Assembly: GCF_003260265.1 (NCBI RefSeq)
Contig: NZ_QITQ01000006.1
Coordinates: forward strand, 62,001 to 126,000
DNA from: Roseovarius amoyensis
GTDB lineage: Bacteria > Pseudomonadota > Alphaproteobacteria > Rhodobacterales > Rhodobacteraceae
Reading direction: 5' to 3'
DNA length: 64,000 nt
Part shown: positions 47,053-53,919 of the stretch, one piece after another
How the letters are laid out: every line of letters begins with the position of its first letter
How positions within the stretch are numbered: the stretch's first letter is position 1
Notes under the pieces: model-generated
What the model was told of the DNA's origin: nothing
Databases searched by the model: none
Seen by the model: the letters and a program-made list of their open reading frames with translations, nothing else
Translations under genes and position numbers: made by a program

Positions 47053-47733
47053 TCAGCCCTTGGCAAAGGCGATGATTGCGTCGCGCAGGCAGTCCAGGCT
47101 GTCGGTGTGGGGCGGGTCGGCGGGCAATGCATCGGTCAGCAGCGACAACTCGGTGCAGGCCACCAGCAGGTGGTCGGCCCCGGCCCCCGCCAGCGATTGC
47201 GCCACCCGGCAAAGGGGCGGGGCGGCCACAGACGCGGGCGCACCCGCCTTGACGGCGCGGATCACGTCGAGCAGGCTTTTGTCGTCCTTAGGCCAGACCT
47301 GCGTCAGCCCTGCTGCCTCGAACGCGGGGTCAAAAACGCCGACCTTCCGCACGGCGGGCGAGGCGAGCATGCCGATGCGCCGCGCCCCCGTCCGGATCAG
47401 GTGATCGACGGTCAGCCCGATCATGTCCAGAAATGGCAGCGTCGTGGCGTTCCTCACCGCCAAGGCATAGTGGTGGGCGGTGTTGCACGGCATCGCCAGC
47501 GCCTGCGCGCCCGCGCGTTCCAGGTCCTGCGCCATCGACATCAGCACCGGCATCGGGTCGCGGCCCGTGCCCTCTATCAGCGCCTTGATGCGCGAGGGCA
47601 CTTGCGGGTTCTGATGCACGATCAGCGGCACATGGTCCGCATCATCCCGGGCAGGCACCGCATCCAGCACCTTTTGCATCAGCAGGATCGTGGCCTCCGG
47701 CCCCATTCCACCGAGGATACCCACGGGCTTCAT
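47053..47733 (-). CDS. Aspartate/glutamate racemase family protein
   Basis: 226 aa. GILGGMGPEATILLMQKVLD is the N-terminal signature. The two catalytic cysteines are Cys83 in MPCNTAHHY and Cys192 in LVACTELSLL, so it should be active as a PLP-independent amino-acid racemase or a related enzyme. It starts 10 bases after the cuyA-like gene, in one operon with it and the HisD-like gene. A role in changing the configuration of cysteate or aspartate would fit but is inference. Confidence 0.9.
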   Translation of the reverse strand: MKPVGILGGMGPEATILLMQKVLDAVPARDDADHVPLIVHQNPQVPSRIKALIEGTGRDPMPVLMSMAQDLERAGAQALAMPCNTAHHYALAVRNATTLPFLDMIGLTVDHLIRTGARRIGMLASPAVRKVGVFDPAFEAAGLTQVWPKDDKSLLDVIRAVKAGAPASVAAPPLCRVAQSLAGAGADHLLVACTELSLLTDALPADPPHTDSLDCLRDAIIAFAKG

Positions 47734-47743
47734 GACCCGACCC

Positions 47744-48748
47744 TCAGCGCGGCACGTCGAAACAATGGGTGTAGCCGGTCAGGCCGATGGCCCCGCCGGT
47801 GTGCAGGAACACGACCTTTTCGCCCTTGGCAAAGTGGCCCTTGCGGATCAGGTCGATCAGCCCCGCCGCGCCCTTGGCCGAATAGACCGGGTCGAGCAGG
47901 ATTGCCTCGAAACGGGCGAAAAGGTCGATCGCCTCCAGCGTGTCATCCGCCGGCATGCCGTATCCGGGGCCGACATAATCGCAGTTTGCGACCACCGCCT
48001 CGCGCGGGACGACGCCGGGGCAGCCCAGCTTTTCGGCGGTGCGGCATGCCAGGGCGAAAACGTTCTCTTCCTGCTTGTCCTTCGGTGCGCGCACACCGAT
48101 GCCCAGCAAGGGAATGCCGGCATTCATCGCGCAAAGCCCGGTGATCAGCCCGGCCTGTGTGCCGGCGCTGCCGGTGGCGTGGATGATGTGATCAACCGCC
48201 AGTCCCGTTTCAGCGAATTGTCCCATCAGTTCCAGCGCACAGTTGACATAGCCCAGTGCGCCGGTGGGGTTCGACCCGCCGCCGGGAATGGCATAGGCGT
48301 TGCGCCCCTCGGCGCGGAACTTGTCCGCCACGGCTTCCATCTCGGCATTCATATCAAGGTCGGGGCCGCGATGTTCCATCGTCGCGCCGTGCAGGTGATC
48401 GAGCAGGACGTTGCCGTTATACTTGTAATTCTCGTGGTTATAGCCGGTCCGATCCTCAAGCAGGATATGACAGTCCATCCCCAGCTTTGCGGCTGCCGCG
48501 GCGGTCTGGCGGGCGTGGTTCGACTGCGTCGCGCCCTGGGTCAGCACGATGTCGGCGCCTTGCGCCTGTGCCTCGGCCATCAGGAATTCCAGCTTGCGGG
48601 TCTTGTTGCCGCCCGTCGACAGGCCGGTGCAGTCGTCCCGCTTGATCCATATCTCGGGCCCGCCAAGATGCTCTGACAGCCGCGGCAGCGGCTCCAGCGG
48701 GGTGGGCAGATGGGCCAGACGCACACGGGGAAACCTTGCAAGATTCAT
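47744..48748 (-). CDS. cuyA: L-cysteate sulfo-lyase / D-cysteine desulfhydrase family (CuyA-like)
   Basis: 334 aa PLP enzyme of the ACC-deaminase/D-cysteine desulfhydrase fold. The PLP lysine is Lys49 in [25 protein letters not shown] and [15 protein letters not shown] are family motifs. In Ruegeria pomeroyi the close relative CuyA releases sulfite from L-cysteate. The neighbouring HisD-like enzyme, which resembles sulfopropanediol dehydrogenase, supports a sulfonate role over D-cysteine. AGGA precedes the ATG. The assignment to cuyA is likely but not proven. Confidence 0.78.
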   Translation of the reverse strand: MNLARFPRVRLAHLPTPLEPLPRLSEHLGGPEIWIKRDDCTGLSTGGNKTRKLEFLMAEAQAQGADIVLTQGATQSNHARQTAAAAAKLGMDCHILLEDRTGYNHENYKYNGNVLLDHLHGATMEHRGPDLDMNAEMEAVADKFRAEGRNAYAIPGGGSNPTGALGYVNCALELMGQFAETGLAVDHIIHATGSAGTQAGLITGLCAMNAGIPLLGIGVRAPKDKQEENVFALACRTAEKLGCPGVVPREAVVANCDYVGPGYGMPADDTLEAIDLFARFEAILLDPVYSAKGAAGLIDLIRKGHFAKGEKVVFLHTGGAIGLTGYTHCFDVPR

Positions 48749-48754
48749 GGGTAA

Positions 48755-50080
48755 CTATCCTTGGTCATTTGCGGCCAGCTTGCGCATTCGGCCCTTTCTG
48801 TCCAGCCCGCCGAACCGATTCAGGCGGATATCGGCGCTGCGGGCGTGGCCTTCCATCCCCTCTTGCCGGCTGATCGCGGCGGTGACGCGGGCCAGGTCGG
48901 GCAGCGCCTTGGCGCGTACCTCCTGCCAGGTCACGGTCTTGAGAAACTTGTGCACCGACAGCCCGCCAGTATAGCGCGCCGCGCCAGAGGTGGGCAGCAC
49001 ATGGTTTGGCCCCGCCGCCTTGTCGCCGAAGGCCACGGTCGTCTCGGCCCCCAGAAATAGCGAACCATAGGCCGCCAGCCTTTCCCGCCACCAGGCCAGG
49101 TCGCGCGCCTGCACATGCAGGTGTTCGGGCGCGCGGTCGTCGGCGTGACGGGCCATTTCCTCGGCACTGGCGCACAGGGCCACCTCGCCCAGGTCGCGCC
49201 AGGCCGTTTCAGCTGCGCTGCGGTTGGGATCGGGCAGCGTGGCGATCAGCGCCGGAACCCGCGCCAGCACCGCTTCGGCCAGGGGGCGGCTGGTGGTGGC
49301 CAGCCATACCGGCGAGGTGGCGCCGTGTTCGGCCTGCGACACCAGGTCGGCGGCGACCAGTTCGGGGTCGGCGCTGTCGTCGGCCAGGATCAGGCTGTCG
49401 GTGGGGCCTGCGAACATGTCGATGCCGACCGGGCCGAAAAGCTGGCGCTTGGCCTCGGCGACATAGGCGTTGCCGGGGCCGACAAGAATGTCGGCGGGCG
49501 GGGCGCCGAACAGCCCCAGCGCCATCGCCGCGATGCCCTGCACCCCGCCGATGGTCAGGATGCGCGTCGCCCCCGCAAGGTGCATCGCATAGAGCATCGC
49601 AGCCGGGATGCCCCCCGCCCCGGAGGGAGGAGAACAGGCGGTGATATCGGGCACCCCGGCCTCGCGCGCGGTGGCGATGGACATCAGCGCCGAGGCGATA
49701 TGCGTGTACCGCCCGCCCGGCACGTAACAGCCCGCTGCCCTTACCGAGATCTGCCGCTGACCGGCAAACAGGCCCGGGCGCAGTTCGATTTCCATGTCCT
49801 GCGCCGTGGCGCGCTGGGCGGCAGCAAAGCGCGAGATGTTGTCATGCGCCCAGCGGATATCGTCGCGCAGCTGCTGCGACACCTCGTCGGCGGCGTCATC
49901 GATGCGCGCGGCGGGCACGGTGATCGGCCCGTCCCAGCCATCCAGTCGGCGGGCGTATTCCAGCGCCACCTGCGCCCCGCCGACGCGCAACCGCGTCAGC
50001 ATGACTGCCACCATGTCGGTGACGTCGGCATCCGCCTGCGGTGGCCGGGGGGCGGCGGATTTCAGCGTGATCACTGGCAT
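48755..50080 (-). CDS. hpsN: HisD-family dehydrogenase, possibly sulfopropanediol 3-dehydrogenase (HpsN-like)
   Basis: 441 aa zinc/NAD histidinol-dehydrogenase fold. Zinc ligands are conserved: Gln249 and His252 (SQAEHGA), Asp353 (FGDKAAGPNHVLPT), and His412 (MEGHARS). The catalytic Glu319-His320 pair is in APEHL. It lacks the histidine operon context, and its position 6 bases ahead of a CuyA-like gene suggests a paralogue. HpsN oxidises (R)-2,3-dihydroxypropanesulfonate to sulfolactate, a route common in Roseobacters. True histidinol dehydrogenase cannot be fully excluded by eye. GAGGAG precedes the ATG; first gene of the operon. Confidence 0.65.
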   Translation of the reverse strand: MPVITLKSAAPRPPQADADVTDMVAVMLTRLRVGGAQVALEYARRLDGWDGPITVPAARIDDAADEVSQQLRDDIRWAHDNISRFAAAQRATAQDMEIELRPGLFAGQRQISVRAAGCYVPGGRYTHIASALMSIATAREAGVPDITACSPPSGAGGIPAAMLYAMHLAGATRILTIGGVQGIAAMALGLFGAPPADILVGPGNAYVAEAKRQLFGPVGIDMFAGPTDSLILADDSADPELVAADLVSQAEHGATSPVWLATTSRPLAEAVLARVPALIATLPDPNRSAAETAWRDLGEVALCASAEEMARHADDRAPEHLHVQARDLAWWRERLAAYGSLFLGAETTVAFGDKAAGPNHVLPTSGAARYTGGLSVHKFLKTVTWQEVRAKALPDLARVTAAISRQEGMEGHARSADIRLNRFGGLDRKGRMRKLAANDQG

Positions 50081-50202
50081 GGGCGTCTCTCCTCGCCCTA
50101 TCCTGTGGGTGCAGGGAGCTGCCCGGCAAGGGGCACCGCGCCGCGCGCCCCCTGTTTTTCCGCCCGCCGAAGGCGTGCTTCGGGAAAGCTGAACGAGCCG
50201 CC

Positions 50203-50649
50203 CTAGCCGGGCTGAAGGCTGGCTTTGAGGCCCCGCGCCGCGGTCTCGATCAGGTCCAGGACGCCGTCGAAATCGCGGGTGTAATAGGGGTCGGGAACGT
50301 GGTCTGCGCCCGTTTCGGGCGCGAAATCGGTCAGCAGGCGCACCGGCGTGGTGTTGCCGGTGGGGCGCCGGGTCTCTATTTCTTGCTGGTTGGCGGCGTC
50401 CATCGCCACGATCAGGTCGAAGCGGTCGAAATCGTCGGGCGTGAACTGGCGCGCGCGCAGGTCCGAGATGTCATGACCACGGGCGCGGGCGGCGGCCTGC
50501 ATCGGGCCATAGGGCGGCTCGCCCACATGCCAGCCGCCGGTGCCGCAGCTGTCGGTTGCGACCTCTGGGGCGAGCGCGCGAAACACCCCCTCGGCGGCGG
50601 GCGAACGGCAGATATTGCCAAGGCAGACGAACAGGATACGGTTGGTCAT
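50203..50649 (-). CDS. Low-molecular-weight protein tyrosine phosphatase
   Basis: 148 aa, normal length. The CX5R loop is Cys9-Arg15 in CLGNICRSP, and the general-acid Asp is in VPDPYYTRDF. Cytosolic; substrates unknown. Start at MTNRILFV, the family N-terminus, rather than the longer frame. Divergent from the sirtuin gene with only 28 bases between starts. Confidence 0.94.
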   Translation of the reverse strand: MTNRILFVCLGNICRSPAAEGVFRALAPEVATDSCGTGGWHVGEPPYGPMQAAARARGHDISDLRARQFTPDDFDRFDLIVAMDAANQQEIETRRPTGNTTPVRLLTDFAPETGADHVPDPYYTRDFDGVLDLIETAARGLKASLQPG

Positions 50650-50677
50650 GGCGGGTTTGATAAGGCAATCAGGGATC

Positions 50678-51367
50678 ATGGAAAAGATCGTCATTCTCAC
50701 CGGGGCGGGAATTTCCGCCGAAAGCGGGCTGGGCACCTTTCGCGGCGCCGGCGGACTGTGGGAACAGTACCCGCTGGAGGATGTCGCCACGCCCGAGGGC
50801 TTTGCCCGCGACCCTGTCCTGGTGCACGAATTCTATAATGCGCGGCGGGCACAGGTGGCTGCGGCCCGGCCCAACCCGGCGCACCGGGCGCTGGCGCGGC
50901 TGGAGGATGCGCGCGCGGGCGAGGTTCTGATCGTCACCCAGAACATCGACGCCCTGCACGAGGCCGCCGGCAGCCGCAACGTGCTGCACATGCATGGTGA
51001 GCTGTCGCGCGCGCTGTGCCGTGCCTGTGGCGCGCGCTGGGACGCGCCGGAACAGATGTCGGCGCAGGATGTCTGCCCTGGGTGCGGTGCGGCGTTGACG
51101 CGGCCCGACGTGGTCTGGTTCGGGGAAATGCCCTACGGCATGGACCGGATCGAGGCGGCGCTGGCAGGGGCCGAGATATTTGCCGCCATCGGCACCTCGG
51201 GGCAGGTCTGGCCGGCGGCGGGCTTTGCGCGGCTGGCGCACGAGATGGGCGCACACACGGTCGAGCTGAACCTTGAACCGTCTGCCGCCTCTGCCGATTT
51301 CCACGAGCATCGGCAGGGCCGGGCAAGCGAGGTCGTGCCGGAATGGGTGGCGGAACTTCTGGGCTGA
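50678..51367 (+). CDS. cobB: NAD-dependent protein deacylase (sirtuin, CobB)
   Basis: 229 aa. NAD-binding GAGISAESGLGTFRG and TQNIDALHEAAG are canonical; HMHGEL holds the catalytic His. The zinc site is CRACG...CPGCG. Removes acetyl or succinyl groups from lysine. With the PatZ-like acetyltransferase and the HDAC-type enzyme at 18-22 kb, the window holds one writer and two erasers. AGGGATC precedes the ATG. Followed by a shared terminator and convergent rpmB. Confidence 0.95.
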   Translation: MEKIVILTGAGISAESGLGTFRGAGGLWEQYPLEDVATPEGFARDPVLVHEFYNARRAQVAAARPNPAHRALARLEDARAGEVLIVTQNIDALHEAAGSRNVLHMHGELSRALCRACGARWDAPEQMSAQDVCPGCGAALTRPDVVWFGEMPYGMDRIEAALAGAEIFAAIGTSGQVWPAAGFARLAHEMGAHTVELNLEPSAASADFHEHRQGRASEVVPEWVAELLG

Positions 51368-51373
51368 AACGAC

Positions 51374-51403
51374 AAGGCCCCGCCGCAAGCGACGGGGCCT
51401 TTG
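51374..51403. terminator. Bidirectional intrinsic terminator between cobB and rpmB
   Basis: A strong stem AAGGCCCCG (51374-51382) pairs with CGGGGCCTT (51393-51401), loop about 10 bases. The plus strand continues TTTGG and the minus strand TTGTCGTTT, so it can end both convergent cobB and rpmB. T tracts are short, but the stem is nine base pairs and GC-rich, and its place between two 3' ends is as expected. Confidence 0.8.
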
Positions 51404-51428
51404 GCCGGCCAGTGGCGGCGCGTCACCC

Positions 51429-51719
51429 TCAGGCGGTCGCGGCCTTGGCCTTGGCGATCTCTTTCTTGACCTTCAGCGCGTTCGCCGACAGCTCGGTATC
51501 CTTGGCCTTGGCCAGGAAGGCATCCAGCCCGCCGCGGTGATCGACGCTGCGCAGCGCGGCGGCCGAGATCCGCATCTTGATGCCGCGGCCCAGCATTTCG
51601 GACTGAAGCGTCACGTCGTTGAGGTTCGGCAAATAGCGCCGCCTGGTCTTGTTCTTGGCGTGGCTGGAATTGTTGCCAACCATCGGGCCTTTTCCGGTCA
51701 GTTCGCAGACACGCGACAT
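51429..51719 (-). CDS. rpmB: 50S ribosomal protein L28
   Basis: 96 aa. [20 protein letters not shown] is the classic L28 N-terminus, then [14 protein letters not shown]. It lacks a zinc CxxC pair, as in most alphaproteobacteria. I use the second of two nearby ATGs because GAGG lies about 10 bases upstream of it. The 220 bases upstream to the next gene contain its promoter region; nothing else is seen there. Confidence 0.97.
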   Translation of the reverse strand: MSRVCELTGKGPMVGNNSSHAKNKTRRRYLPNLNDVTLQSEMLGRGIKMRISAAALRSVDHRGGLDAFLAKAKDTELSANALKVKKEIAKAKAATA

Positions 51720-51940
51720 TTGGATCATCCTCGTCCTTGGCTGGGCACATGGGGTGCCCGGCAATGCAAATGGGCACCGCAAGCGGCGGCGCCCCGAATT
51801 CCGTTGTCGGTCTTTACGTCCAAGGGGCACAGGCGTCAAGGGATTCGGGGGCGAAAATCGCCTGCTGCGCCTCTCGCTTGCGTGCGGCGGCCTGCGGCCC
51901 TGATGCCGCGCGAGCGCAGCAGGAGTGGGTTCACTTCCCC

Positions 51941-52915
51941 CTATCCCCGCCCGTGCGGCGCATCGAAATCGGGTCGGGGGCCGATCGGCACGATCGCATG
52001 CGGGTTCACCGTGCGCTGGCTGACGTAATAGTGCCGGGTGATGTGGTCGAAATCCACCGTCTGGCGCACCCCCGGCCACTGGTAAAGTTCGCGCAGATAG
52101 CCCCAGAGGTTGGGGTAATCGACGATCCGCGCGCGGTTGCACTTGAAATGGGTGTGATAGACCGCGTCAAAGCGGATCAGCGCGGTGAAGAGCCGCCAGT
52201 CGGCCTCGGTCAGCGTGTCGCCCATCAGATAGCGGCCCCGGCCCAGCCGATCTTCCAGCCAGTCGAGCGTGTCGAAGAGCGGATGAATGGCTGCATCATA
52301 GGCTGCCTGGGTAGTGGCAAAGCCGGCCTTGTAGACGCCGTTGTTGAGGGTGTCGTAGACGCGTATGTTCACCGCATCGATCTGGTCGCGCAGCGGCGCG
52401 GGCCAGTAGTCGTCAGTGTTGCCCGTGATGTGGTCGAAGGCCGAATTCAGCATGCGGATGGTCTCGGCGCTTTCGTTCGAGACGATGGTTTCGCGGCTCC
52501 GGTCCCAAAGCACCGGCACCGTCACCCGGCCCGACAGCCCGGGGTCAGCCTTGAGGTAAAGCTCGCGCAGGTAGCGCAGACCATAGAGCGTGTCACTCGT
52601 CGCGCCGGGAAAGTCGGTTCGAAATTCCCACCCCTCGGCCAGCATATCGGGATGCACGACCGAGACGCCGATGTGCCCCTCAAGCCCCTTGAGCACGCGA
52701 AAGATCAGCGTGCGATGCGCCCAGGGGCAGGCAAGCGAGACATAAAGGTGATAGCGCCCGCTTTCTGCCGCGAACCCGCCCTCGCCAGAAGGGCCGGGCC
52801 GGCCGTCGGGCGTGATCCAGTTGCGGAACTTGGCGCCCGAGCGAACGAACTCGCCCCCGGTTGATTCGGTATCGTACCACTTGTCGTGTCATTGCCCTTT
52901 GACCAGCAGTCCCAT
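51941..52915 (-). pseudogene. Glutathionyl-hydroquinone reductase (Xi-class GST) with premature TGA at codon 9
   Basis: From the expected start MGLLVKGQ the next codon is TGA (complement of 52889-52891) where the family has Trp. The frame then continues intact: HDKWYDTESTGGEFVR, the catalytic Cys in SLACPWAHRTLIF, and a full C-terminal GST helical domain to the natural stop, about 324 codons as in YqjG/ECM4 homologues. Family members reduce glutathionyl-hydroquinones. A single G-to-A change would explain the stop. The downstream GTG at 52696 starts after the active site and would not yield an enzyme. May be a recent null allele or a base-call error. Confidence 0.82.
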
Positions 52916-53028
52916 TGGCGGCCTCCTTTCGCGGCGTTTCCTGCCACAAAGCTAGGCTCTGGTGCCGGCCCCGCCCAGTTGCGCACCCGCGCAGCGCCGG
53001 TGCGGTTGCGCACATGGGGTCGGGGGTC

Positions 53029-53051
53029 GGGTATTTGAGACCAGAAAGAAG
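53029..53051 (+). repeat. 23-base intergenic motif, copy 4
   Basis: GGGTATTT, variable GA, then GACCAGAAAGAAG: one mismatch from copies 2 and 3. It lies in the 287-base gap between the glutathionyl-hydroquinone reductase pseudogene (minus) and the next plus-strand gene. A perfect five-base stem (GTGCG-GTTG-CGCAC, 53000-53013) precedes it by 15 bases. Confidence 0.8.
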
Positions 53052-53202
53052 CAGGGCGGCAGGTGCCGTGGGCCTGCGTGTCCGCACCCCTGCGCTGGAA
53101 AGCCACAGCCTGGAGTCGAAATCGGCCCGGGCTGGCAAAGCATCGTGACTCCCTATCCCGTGGCGCTACGGTTCAGGGAAACGAAACGCTTTGGATGAGA
53201 CC

Positions 53203-53568
53203 ATGCAGGATTATTTGCCGCCGGAAATCCAGGCCGGCCTGGAAGAGGCCCGCAAGCGGGCCTGGCGCAAGGGTCACCGCCTGCGGGTGCGGGCGGGAGA
53301 GGATGAATACCCCGTGCTGGGCGCGTGGGAGGATGGGTTCGCCGTCACCCGGCAGGTTGCCGGGCATCTGCGCGGGCATGTGACGCTGTACGATGGTGCG
53401 CGGCTGATCGCCGATTGCCTGATCGTCGCTGCGGAAGAAGAGGACGGCGGCGAAGCGGTGCGTTTCGAATACAAGCGCGTGACCGAACCGGTCACCGCCC
53501 CGCCGGCGGACTTCGAACGCGCGCCGGATGCGCCGGTGGCCCTGATCGGACGTGATCCCGAACGCTGA
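53203..53568 (+). CDS. Conserved hypothetical protein
   Basis: 121 aa, not recognised. N-terminal helix-forming segment (PPEIQAGLEEARKRAWRKGH), then a mostly beta sequence with VRAGEDEYPVLGAWEDGFAV and GHVTLYDGARLIADCLIV, and a loose acidic tail. No signal peptide or membrane helix. I use the ATG preceded by GGATGAG; a TTG four codons upstream also opens the frame. Looks like a small beta-barrel PilZ-like or similar fold, but I cannot support an assignment. Confidence 0.7.
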   Translation: MQDYLPPEIQAGLEEARKRAWRKGHRLRVRAGEDEYPVLGAWEDGFAVTRQVAGHLRGHVTLYDGARLIADCLIVAAEEEDGGEAVRFEYKRVTEPVTAPPADFERAPDAPVALIGRDPER

Positions 53569-53610
53569 GAACCACGAAACGGAAACCCCGACCAACAGGT
53601 CCGGCTGGTC

Positions 53611-53812
53611 GTGCTGACCGGGCTTTGTGCCGGCCTGGCATTCGGCCTTTTCTGGTGGCCGATTCGCGCAATCGGGAAAGCGGGAGTCAAAAGGCCCCGG
53701 GGTGATCGCGCTGCTGGCGGGGGTGCTGATCGTCTGCGCCGGGCTGGTGGAACCTGCCGTGGTGACTTGGAAGCGGGGGCGAAACGGCGCGGCGGCGGAT
53801 CACCTGCCCTGA
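53611..53812 (+). pseudogene. Possible frameshifted two-helix membrane protein
   Basis: Two hydrophobic segments occur in different frames. The first frame, from GTG at 53611, gives LTGLCAGLAFGLFWWPIRA then GKAGVK. A shift near 53692 leads to VIALLAGVLIVCAGLVEPAV, ending DHLP before a TGA at 53810. Together they would make a protein of about 66 residues with two helices, typical of small membrane proteins. No ribosome-binding site is evident, so this may be a remnant. Confidence 0.35.
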
Positions 53813-53919
53813 AGCGCATGCTTGCGGTGCGCCCGCGGTGGGCATAGCTTGCGTGCGACACACCCGTGCGGCTGCAATTCGCGCCGCGCCCCCAACGCAA
53901 CATGATAGCGGAGCCCCAC

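Noticed and set aside
52696-52698. GTG as an alternative start rescuing the glutathionyl-hydroquinone reductase
   Set aside because: It lies after the catalytic CPWAHR motif, so the product would lack the active site.
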